Below, in pieces: positions 1 to 9,019 of a stretch of DNA of 33,789 nucleotides; within the stretch, counting starts at the first letter, position 1, and the number at the start of each line of letters is the position of its first letter. The position numbers and the translations under genes are program-made. Under the pieces are notes generated by a model. It did no database searches, was not told where the DNA came from, and saw only the letters and a program-made list of their open reading frames with translations. The DNA lies in the NCBI GenBank assembly GCA_009602735.1, contig WELA01001161.1, forward strand, positions 393,277-427,065. Reading direction: 5' to 3'. This DNA comes from Mesotaenium endlicherianum (lineage: Eukaryota; Streptophyta; Zygnematophyceae; Zygnematales; Mesotaeniaceae).

Positions 1-118
1 CCTCCCCCTCTCCCTCCTCCTCCTCCTCCTCCTCCTCCTCTGCCTCCACCCCCTCCTCCTGCTCCTCCTCCTCCTCCTCCTCCTGCTCCTCCTGCTGCTC
101 CTCCTCCTCTCCTTGTGT
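1..118. repeat. TCC/CCT-rich trinucleotide tract
   Basis: The first 118 bases are almost pure pyrimidine built from CTC and TCC triplets with a few interruptions. It may lie within an intron or a low-complexity (Glu/Gly-rich) coding loop of the minus-strand gene that enters from the right, but no reading frame can be supported here. Confidence 0.85.
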
Positions 119-356
119 CTCCTGGTTTATGCTTCTGGTGAGAATTGCGGGCTTACTGCTCTGGCTGTCAGGTCGACTCCAGTCTCGGGGCGAGGTCTTA
201 CGATGACCCCTGGGGGGTTCTGATGTTCTGGGAAGGACCAGCCGCTCAAGTCAGGAGTCACAGGGGCCCAAGGTTTTAGGAAAGGGCTCGGGGGCTTAGG
301 GTTCCCGGTCGTGGTCAGGAGTCGCAGGTATTTGTTCTTTGGTCCTTAGGGCCCTC

Positions 357-417
357 GAGGGCACGAGGGCACGAGGGAACAAGGGCACGGAGGCAGGAGG
401 GCACGGGGGCACGATGG
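357..417. repeat. Short-period GAGGGCAC repeat
   Basis: The words GAGGGCAC, GAGGGAAC, AAGGGCAC and GGGGGCAC follow each other with a spacing of about 8-10 bases. This is a degenerate minisatellite. The stretch 119-480 around it shows no convincing exon on either strand. Confidence 0.7.
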
Positions 418-540
418 CTTCAGAGTCAGGGCGCAGCATCGGGCGCTGCGCTGCTGGGCGTTCTCTCAGTCAGAGGCCTCGTAAGTGAGGGCTGGGGAGT
501 GGGCTCTTGGCGCGAGAGTGCGAGTGCACCTGGGGGGGAT

Positions 541-650
541 GGACAGCGTGTGTGTGCGCACTTGCGTGTGTGCGTGTGCGTGTGCTTGTGAGTGCATTTG
601 TGCGTGTGCGTGTGCGTGTGTGTTCGTGTACAAGTACGAGTGCACGTGGG
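541..650. repeat. GT-rich (TGTGCG) microsatellite
   Basis: A 110-base run of TG and TGCG words. All overlapping reading frames encode Cys/Val or His/Thr runs, as such repeats do in any frame, so none is treated as a gene. Confidence 0.8.
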
Positions 651-897
651 TGCACGCCGTAGAAGGGGCGGGTTCCTTTGGAGGGGCTGAGGCGCCGATG
701 CAAGGGCGTTGTGGTGCAGATGTGCAATCGTGGGGTGGGGCCGCATCGTGTAGGAGGACGCCAGCAGCTCGCGCACACTTAGTCCTAGCTGCTAGTCGCG
801 TGTGTGGTGCGCGCGGCGCATGTGTCCCATAAATGCCACCTTTTTTTTCCAAAGAGAACATTTCCTCCACTGTTGTTTCCTTATGGTTCCTTCTGGG

Positions 898-898
<1 letters not shown>

Positions 899-946
<48 letters not shown>
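899..946. repeat. (CT)24 microsatellite
   Basis: A perfect run of 24 CT units. On the minus strand it is (GA)24 and lies beyond the last supported exon of the ZIP-like gene. Confidence 0.97.
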
Positions 947-950
<4 letters not shown>

Positions 951-1284
951 CTTGTGGTCGTAGCCCGGCGATGGAAGATGGACTACAGGCCCCCTCCCGG
1001 AGGTGGCGGAGTTCCGGATAACTTTAGACCCGTCCAGAATTCTTCCCTCCTGTCCCCCCCCTCTTCTCTCACCCCAATTGCCTCTCTCTCCCGCTCCGAC
1101 CAGGACCCTCTCCCTCGTACTGTAGTGCTTCCTAGAAGGGCCTTCTCTGCACGCGCGCATCGTCATCGAGAGGAGCCCCCAAGGAGCTGCAGCACTCCAA
1201 GCGAGGGGGCAAGGTGCCAGGGCGGGAGGAGGAGTACGACAGGCGGCAGCTGTGGGGCATTGAGAGCATCCAATGAGAGCTTAC

Positions 1285-2326
1285 GGGGGCGCATTGCAGC
1301 GGCACATGTCGCCGTTGCAGCCGCAGCCGCTGCCGCTGCACACGCCTCCGCCCGCGCGCGCCTCCACATCGTCCTGCGGCCGCACTTGGCAGCACTGCAG
1401 CTTGCTCGCTGCCACCGGCTCCTCCGCCTGCCACCAGCCGCACGCCAATCCCCGACTCCCTCAGGTAAAACTTCGTGCTTCCTTGCTCGTGTGAATACCC
1501 ACGCGTAAAAATCACGCGCGCTCCTAATGCGCCCTACGGGCCAGCCCAGCCGCGTGCAGAGAGGGAGGCCAGCCAGCCGCCGCGTGCATCCTCGCGTGAC
1601 CCTGGAATCCAATCCCAGCATGGGAGGAGGGGAGGCTGCTGTGCGAGGGGAGTCACGGGTGAAGACACACCTGAGGGGAGCCTGCAGCCGCAGTGGCAGT
1701 GCTCTGCTTGCGGAGCGCCTGGCGCGCCCACACGCTGTGCACCGTGACGTCCGCCAGCATGGCCATCATGTAGCCCCCCACCACCAGCAGGTACGTAAAC
1801 GGATAGCCTGCGACACGCGTAGCCGTCGCCCCCCACACGACCCAGCACCCCCTTCTTGTCAGCCTCAGACAGACAGACGGACGAGGGGGAAGGAACATCG
1901 ACAGCCAAAAACAGGCAGACATTTGCAGGGAATCGGTAGAGCAGCTCGGAGACCATGCGGCATCTGGCAAGTGCCAGCTGTTGCGTGCTGATCTCACGAT
2001 CGGACCCCCCCCCACACCTCTGCCCCCCCCTGTCGTATTTGCCTCCCTCTTCAATCTTCTTCTTACTCGCGGAGCCAAGTCCCAGCAGGGGCAAGGAGTT
2101 GGTGCTGCTGATGTGGCAAGCAGACGAGCTAGCCCATCCCAGCAAGGGCATACGAGGGCGAGAGAATCCGCAATCATTTCGTGCTGCCTCTATTGCATGC
2201 GTGCATGCATGTGCTCCTTTCCCTTCAGGGACCACATTCAGACACTCCCAGAAACTGCAACACCTGCAAGTCTCCCCCCACCCCCCCCTTCCCCCGAGTG
2301 CGCGAGTGTGTGTGTTGTGTGTGTGT

Positions 2327-2369
<43 letters not shown>

Positions 2370-3572
2370 GAGAATGAATGGGCTTCCGGACGCACTGGAG
2401 GTGGTGAGGTCGGCGAAGCCGGAGGCGGAGTCGCCCGTGAGGTGCTCCAGCGCAATGGTGAAGAAGAGCCCCGCGGCGCACAGCAGCCCGTACTTGAGCA
2501 GCGCGGGGCTGATGCGCAGAAAGTAGGGGATCCAGCACCCGATGAAGGGCACCAGGAAGAAGACGGCGATGGCGCCGCCCTTGCTCCGCATCAGCCGCGA
2601 CGAGCGCAGGTCCGGGGCCGCCTCTGCCTCCCCGTCAGCCTGCCACGTGTCGTGCAACCGCGTGGCGTGCCGGAGTTGTCAGCTCCGATTCCGTTGGCAA
2701 GTTCAATCGTAGTGTGTTGTGGAGGCAACATGCAAATGGAGTGGGGGCTAAAACTAAGCCGGCCCCATCGCAGAGACTGCCCCTCCTCTCTCCTCTCCCT
2801 CTTTCCTGCCGGCTCGCCCTTCGGGCTGGAAGTTTCAATGGAGCTGATGACATGAGGCAGACTGCTCGCAGCCTGTCACCCACTCTCCTGGAAATTTGGG
2901 ACAGCCATGGAAAGGGGGCGTGCAACTATAGGTGGTCTGCCGGATGCGGCTTGCATGATGACGAGAATATATGTTACTGGTCCAAGCCTCACAGGGGAGC
3001 TGGGCCAGGAGAGCAGATGACAGGCTGCGAGCAATGTGCCGCGTGTCATCCTCCCAGACATCAGCTGCGTTGAGACCCAGAGCCCAAAAAGGGCGGGGCC
3101 GGCAGGGGAGACGGAGGGGAGCGGAGTGGCGGGAAGTCTCTCTCCTGGCTTGCTTAGCAGCAGAGCAGGCAGACAAGGCGAGTGCAGTGAGGCCGAGGGC
3201 AGCAGATTGTGTTTCTGGTGCCTCCTTCCCCAACCTCATCACTTATCAATCAAGGCTAATTCAGAGACGTTGACACAATCTCACGATAGTCTGAAGCGCA
3301 CAATCAAGGACGTCGGCATGTGGCCTGTGGGGAAGAGGGAGGCACACGGCACAGAACTGAAGGCACCAATTGGTGCGATGCTGCGACAGACTTACCCCGG
3401 CCGGATCGTCGTCTGCACCGCCATCTCCGTGGGCAAGTGTCTGACAGGAGAAGTATGTGCAGAGAAGCAGGAGAGCGAAAGACAGCCTCAGGTGCAGCCA
3501 GCGCCTGCAGCACAGCACCACGTGGCAGGTCAGGAAGGAGCAACCCGAGCTGGAAAGAAGACGGCTGAACAT
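1285..3572 (-). CDS. ZIP-family divalent metal transporter, N-terminal half
   Basis: A probable ZRT/IRT-like (ZIP) carrier, which would move zinc, iron or similar ions into the cytosol. Four minus-strand exons join in phase: 3572-3396, 2639-2396, 1807-1671 and 1427-1285. Exon 1 encodes a hydrophobic signal-like segment (SFALLLLCTYF) followed by an acidic His/Asp stretch (HGDGGADDD). Exon 2 holds TM1 (around FFLVPFIGCWIPYFL) and TM2, ending in the ZIP-like word LEHLTGDS. Exon 3 opens with YPFTYLLVVGG, the usual TM3 start after a short loop. Exon 4 encodes a Cys-rich loop instead of the usual His-rich one. The exon 2/3 junction completes a Ser codon exactly. TM4-TM8 were not found; the gene either runs off the left edge or is truncated. 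A candidate exon 5 (1249 downward) reaches a stop at 1132 without a membrane segment. The Pro usual after the TM2 His is absent, so this is a divergent member. Family call moderate; exon chain fairly good. Confidence 0.55.
2329..2366. repeat. (GA)19 microsatellite
   Basis: A perfect run of 19 GA units preceded by a TG-rich tract. On the coding strand of the ZIP-like gene it is (CT)19, lying about 30 bases inside intron 2 just after the exon 2 donor. Confidence 0.97.
2748..3165. repeat. Imperfect inverted repeat, arms about 140 bp
   Basis: The left arm (about 2748-2890) and the reverse complement of the right arm (about 3009-3165) align along most of their length. The best block is GCTCGCAGCCTGTCA, identical in both arms, inside about 46 bases with few mismatches. 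A second strong block is TGCCGGC near the outer part of each arm. A spacer of about 118 bases separates them. The whole structure lies in intron 1 of the ZIP-like gene and could fold into a long hairpin. It may be a MITE, an inverted duplication or a small-RNA precursor. Confidence 0.75.
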
Positions 3573-4734
3573 GCATGCGCTGACTCGCTCGAATGTAGTG
3601 GCGCCGATTCCTAGAATCCAGCTCCGCTGTTTTCATGCCATGACTTCCCTAGCAGAGCATAGTGAGCTTTCAGAAGATGGAGAAAAAAGTCTGAAACATG
3701 ACATGAAAGGAATCAAGTGGCTACTCTATACAGTAGCTGAAGCTTCAAGTAATAGCAATCCTTCGCTTCCACCTGCCGTCCTACTTTATTTGCACTGTCT
3801 TACACGGACACAAGACAAACAGCTCACTTCCTGCAGCTGGATTAGTGACTGTACCTGCAAAGCAAAGGAGTCCTGGCCATTGTCTTAAAATGTACACCGC
3901 ACGTTCAAGCGGAAGCTAGTCTCCACTTCTAAGTTCTCGCAGGCTTACTCTTGCCAATTCAATTGCCACATGATCTGCATCTACTGCAATTGATTTGGAG
4001 CGGAAGGGATATGTAAAAGACTCACATTGTTGCTAGTCATTGCTGGTCTTTCACTGCTTAGGAGTCGCCCAGCGCCTGATGGTCGATAGCATGTACTAGC
4101 CAGCCGCACTGCTTCTGACTTCTAACATGCAGTACATCCAGTACACAAAGCTGTCTCCACAAGCTGTTATCTAAACCATGCCATTGTACTGCGCGGCTCG
4201 ACACAGACGAGTGCATGATTTTTTATAAAAGTCGGGAGAGATCTGGCCGGTGTATCCTACTGAGGTCTTAAGTAGTGCGGGAGCATACACCGCCACACTA
4301 GTCTCCAGTCGGTGTTCGCGAGATTTCCCTGACTGCTCGAGAGTAGACGGAAAGAGACTAGCATCGACGTTCTAAAAGAATTTGCAGCCAAGTACTTGAA
4401 TTTTGTTACGATATTGTTCGTTTTCGCCAGTGTTGATCCAGTGTCGACCTCACAGAAAGTAGGGCACATCCAAGGAAGGGAAGTGAGAAATGGAGTCAGA
4501 GAGGTGGTGAGAGCAGGTGACAGCCCCGGCCTGCTCGGTCCTGCTCGATTGACTCCGGTGCACAGTCGAAGTGCCACGAGGTATGAGATGGATGGTAATG
4601 CCCAGTAATTCCGGTAAGGTGGGTGATAAAAGACAGGACTTCCCAGAAATTCACCCTTCATCGTGCTTCATCCTACCTCGTCTAGCCGTACGTTGCGCAG
4701 GTGAGGTGAGTAGAGGTGACCCAATTTTAACTAC

Positions 4735-4835
4735 CGAGTCTCGCCTCCCGAGGCACAAGTCCCGAGCCCCGATTCAACAGTCCCATGCAGTCCCGACTGC
4801 ACCAGTCCCATACAGTCCCGAGTGGTACCAGGCTG
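4735..4835. repeat. Degenerate CAGTCCC/GAGTCCCGA word repeat
   Basis: The words AGTCCCGAG, CAGTCCCATGCAGTCCCGA and CAGTCCCATACAGTCCCGAG recur about every 10-20 bases. This looks like replication slippage on a 10-base word. No coding or RNA structure is apparent. Confidence 0.65.
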
Positions 4836-5080
4836 CTGCTACGCCAAGGGCCCAGCCTCGCGGATGCTCGCGGGTGTGACTTTTAACACAGCTCTCTGCA
4901 AGAGTGCACTACCTACAGTGGAGTCTGGACTCTGGACTACAGATTACTTCAGGCCGTATCAAGACGAAGCGGGCTGGTGCAGGTGCAGGCAGGCAGGTGT
5001 TAATGAGGTCGGGGTCTGGACTATGCCAAAATAGACATCCTGTCAGCTTCCAGTACAGGCCTTATCTTCTTAGGATCGAT

Positions 5081-5190
5081 CTGTTGGAATTGGTTGGAAT
5101 CGACCAGCATCGACCGGGTTCGATGCAGTTCGATGGGTTCGATCAGGTTCGATGGGTTTGATGGGTTCAACCTGGTTCAACCCAGTACAA
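5081..5190. repeat. Degenerate 10-bp GGTTCGATG/GGTTCAACC tandem repeat
   Basis: About ten tandem variants of a 10-base word: GGAATCGACC, GGGTTCGATG, AGTTCGATGG, AGGTTCGATG and finally TGGTTCAACC. The unit resembles a pol III B box, but no A box or cloverleaf is present, so it is listed only as a minisatellite. Confidence 0.75.
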
Positions 5191-5660
5191 TCATTTTGAC
5201 CAGGGTCAGCTTATTACTTGACTAGTTTACTTTTACCATTTCTATCAATGTCTACTCCAGTCTACTTTTCCTATTTCGGTCTTCGCCATTGACGTGATTG
5301 CCTGTGATTGCCCATTTTCAGCAATTTTCAGGCCATTATTTCAGGCCATGTCAGGCAAGTTCAGGTGAGCAATTGTATATCTGCGAAGCATTTTATCCAC
5401 TCTTGTTCGACGACGTTGACGTGACCATCTACTGTTCGCCGAGAGCGTGCAATTTCAAGCAATCGTATACCATCGGGCAATCGGGAACTCCTTTTTGCGA
5501 CTTCCGCGGCGGGGCAAATCCATCAGCATTCTCTGCCGTACGTTCAAGATGCTGAACTAATGAGGAACATACATAATTTAGTGATCATCTTCAGCTTTTG
5601 CTAAAGCCTCCCATCTTGCTTATCTTTTCTTCTGCAAAAAACATTTAGAAATACCCAACA

Positions 5661-6499
5661 ATGGCTGCCCTCTCTGCCGCCGCTCTGCATCTTGCAGTCG
5701 CTTCCACCGCAGGATGTACCGTTAAGGTAAGCGTTTCAGCTGGCCCAAGCGGACTTACAGAAACAGGCCTGCATTACTAGTTACATGTACTCACTCGTAG
5801 TCCCGCTGGTAACAATGTGAAACTCTACCTCTTTTTTGACGCAGGCTGTCAAGTTTGAGGGGCTTAGAGCTTGCCCCCAGGTGGCTGCTATTCGCCTGCA
5901 GACTTCTGTAAGGAGCTCCCGCAGGAGCCTCTCCATCTTCTGCGCGGTAAGATAATATTGGCTCGCCTCTTCTGCCGGTGGTTCGTCCGGAAGCTGAAAT
6001 TTGAGCTCAATGTGATTGTGCTGCAAAAAATTGCTATCTTACTTGTTTATCTCTAAATGCCACAGGCTGCTCCAGAGACATTGTCTACGGTCCAGGGCGT
6101 TATTGCAACCCAGCTGGCAGTTGACGCAGCCACCATCAAGCCCGACTCCAAGTTTGTTGATCTTGGAGCTGACTCACTTGACACTGTAAGTTCAACCTGC
6201 CTCGCAAATATAGTGCATCACCATCAATCCGGAAAAGGAGAGTCAAGCCTTTTCTGTCTGTGCTACCATGTATGATTCTTCTGTCGAAATGCTGCAATAA
6301 ACAGTGACCCTGTATTTTGCACACCTCTGTATTTGGAAATTCAAGTGATCAAGGTAATGTATATATTACTCTGCAGGTAGAGATCATGATGGCTCTTGAG
6401 GAGAAATTTGACATCACATTGGACGAGGACAATGCTGAGAAGATTGAGACTGTCCAGCAAGCGGCAGATCTCATCCAGGAGCAGGTATCCAAGGCTTAG
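5661..6499 (+). CDS. ACP: Plastid acyl carrier protein
   Basis: Carries growing acyl chains for the type II fatty-acid synthase in the plastid. Four exons join in phase 0: 5661-5726, 5845-5946, 6066-6185 and 6377-6499, giving 136 residues. Residues 1 to about 56 are rich in Ala, Ser, Arg and Val with almost no acid, as expected of a chloroplast transit peptide. The mature domain follows (ETLSTVQGVIATQL). The phosphopantetheine motif LGADSLDT places the attachment serine at residue 93. Exon 4 continues with VEIMMALEEKFDI and ends in the usual acidic helix and EQVSKA. All introns are GT-AG with good acceptors (TTTGACGCAG, CTCTGCAG). The third intron falls directly after the DSLDT motif. The start ATG is the first in frame, in context AACAATGGC. 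Length and motifs are those of plant plastid ACPs. Nothing is broken. Confidence 0.95.
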
Positions 6500-9019
6500 G
6501 TCATCTTGGTTAGATTACCACCAACAGTGTAGGTAGACTGACATGTGGCTTTAATATGTAAAGCAGTGGCCCATTAGCACACATGGAGCCTCACATGTTT
6601 CCCAGGTGAGTAGTTTAATTATTCTGACGCAATGGTTTAGAAAGGGGTTGCAGGGTTCATAACAGTCAGCTATTCTCCCAGTCTGCCCGTCCTGCTCCCC
6701 TTTCATTAGACCTTCAACATGAATACTTCGATGAATTACATCTACAAAATGCTTCTTGTATGCCTGATTTGTGCCTGCAAAAAATTGAAATCTGATGCCA
6801 TTAAGAGGCTCTATATGGTCTCTGTGCATCCTCCCCCGCCAAATCTGTTCTATCTGCTGTCAGAAGTATGGCTGGCAACAATTCTTGTCCAAACTTCCTA
6901 CCTGTCCCTTGGAAGTGGCAAGTTAGGGCTTTCTCCTGATCCTCGGTTTGATTAGGGGACCTTGCACGTTCAAGCTAGTTGAAGGAGGTGTAGTTAGTGT
7001 AAGAGTACAACTGGCACTAGCGGCTTCTGACACACATCCTCTCGAAGCTTCACATTGCGAGTTTCCTGGCCCTTGCATGCAAGCCCTAACTAGGTCATTG
7101 AAAGCTGACGAATTGAATGCAACAACCTCATGGAGGCTTTCCTGTTTTCCTGTTAGTGATTATGTGAATGGCATAAGTGGCACTTTTGTAAGAGCAACAC
7201 AGCATAGACATACGTTCCCTAACTGCTTTTAGAATTTCACCGTATCTTCTTTGCTCGATAAAGAATGGTAAGCTTCCTCATGAGCCAGGTGTGACTGTGA
7301 CTTAAGAGGGTTTGGCATTACATGCTGTTGTACTGGGCAAGAAGAGAAGGGCATCTCTCCTGTTTCAACAACACGTTTATTTGGTGAAGGTTCTAATTGG
7401 AGATGGCGAGAGGGCAGGTGGCTTTTAGTGATGTGCAGCGGCACGAACAGCTGTTAATAAAAAAGTTAGTAATTGTTCTAGTATTACCTCTCTCTGGTAT
7501 AACATAACCCTGCCTTCATTTCCGAATTCGTGTAGTTTTTTCAAGACTGTCAGTCTCCCATCCTCACTTCTGTTGCAGCTTAAAGAGGGTTATGAAGCAC
7601 AAGTTCGATGCAGATGCTCAGAAGGGTCCTAACTTAGTGGACCATCACCTGCTAGCTGGACGTCCTTTCGATAGTTTTCATATGTTTGGCATGTGTGTCT
7701 TTGTTAACCTTGTATGTCAAGAGTGAGTCTTTGTCAGTTACTTGAAAGGGTCAAGCAATCTGCTGTGCATGAGTTTTACTGCGCCTTCAATGTATTCTTA
7801 ATGCCACTTCCGAATGAAGTCATTGTTGCCCGTCAATACAAGTGGTGTTTGTTTGTGCACAATGCTGATTACTCAAATATATTTCATGGTAATATCTCAG
7901 TATTATTTGGTGTTTATTGAAACCATTGCATGGTAGTAAATTTTGGTGTCATGCTCCCAGTTCACATCATATATGGTAGAATAACGAGAAGTCCTTTCTA
8001 AAATTGTTGACAACACTAATTCTGCACGATGTTGGCCGACAGTTCTTCAAGCTAGCTGCATTTGCCACTTCATTTATATAACGAAATTTTTACTTCACGT
8101 CCCTTGCTGTCACATGGGATGGGAGCACCCACCTCTGTAATCTTGAACAGAACACCCCCATCATTTGTTTAGAAATTGGAGGTTTGCGATATGAAATGTC
8201 CCAAACCAATGTTTGACAACTGTGAAAATTGTCAAATTTTCAAAAGCTTTTGTCGCTCTCGCTCGACACACCCAAATTCTCTAGAGCTTCCTCCTGCAAT
8301 GCAGCATTCATTGCGCTGGACATAAGTTGCTACACTTACCCAGCCGCTTACCCCGCTAACCCCCACACTTGGAGTTGAAAATGGTTGTTTAAGCACGAGC
8401 CTCAGTTCTCTGTAACAGCCATGCGCAACATTGTGTTTTTTATGTTGTTTGGTACTTGATGTCAATTGGCAATAACCTGCAAAAAAGATCCGGTGACCAA
8501 CTCCAACACAGCAATAGCATCATATTGGCGTTTTTTCTTTTATATAAGATTGAGCAGAATTGTAACATAGTCAGGCCCATACAAACGTTAGCAAAATAAG
8601 AGCATAGAAGTCAATAGCAAGTAATAGCTAGACTTAGAGAGGATTAGCCACGAAGAGATAATGCGCATTGTAGCATATTTACTACTCCTATTATCCTTTC
8701 TATATTTGAACATGCGAACGATGCAGTCACAATGCATCAACAATTCATTCAAACCTCACCCTTTATTCATGAGTCAATCCTTCCAACGGTCTTCCTAGCA
8801 AAGCATGCAAAGGGTTCCTATCATCTGCTGACGTCTCCCTCCAAAAATGCTTTGCACGTAGAGAAATAAAAGAATAAATTGTGGTACCAGAGCTTTTCTC
8901 ATGCAGCCAAGTAGCTTCCAAGACTGCAGACTTCATCTGAACCACCAGGTTCAGGAGTGCCTCAAGCAGAAGCCTTACGTATGCTCGCTGTCAGCAGTTT
9001 TGAAGCCAGGCTTGGAATC
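6500..9019. other. Intergenic region, no recognised gene
   Basis: About 2.5 kb between ACP and the tail-facing F-box gene. It should contain both 3' untranslated regions. Only short unrecognised frames occur, and the DNA is AT-rich with many stops on both strands. No tRNA, rRNA or repeat structure was seen. Confidence 0.5.

Larger units (their letters stand above)
3573..5660. other. Intergenic stretch without a recognised gene
   Basis: Between the divergently placed ZIP-like and ACP genes. An AT-rich TATA-like word (TTTTTTATAAAAG) lies at about 4217-4229. A 134-codon minus-strand frame at 4257-4661 has no family resemblance that I can see. Two blocks of short-period repeats are listed separately. 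No RNA gene was seen. Confidence 0.5.

Noticed and set aside
1181-1276. Plus-strand 31-codon frame (KELQHSKRGGKV to LWGIESIQ, then TGA) with high GC3
   Set aside because: It looks protein-like, but no upstream plus-strand exon joins it in phase, and it overlaps the minus-strand gene model; left as an alternative only.
426-1515. Several long frames on both strands rich in His/Thr, Cys/Val or Leu/Ser
   Set aside because: They are translations of GT, CA and CT microsatellites and GC-rich DNA, not genes.
5081-5190. GGTTCGA words resembling a tRNA T-loop / pol III B box
   Set aside because: The words are a tandem minisatellite; there is no A box, acceptor stem or cloverleaf around them.
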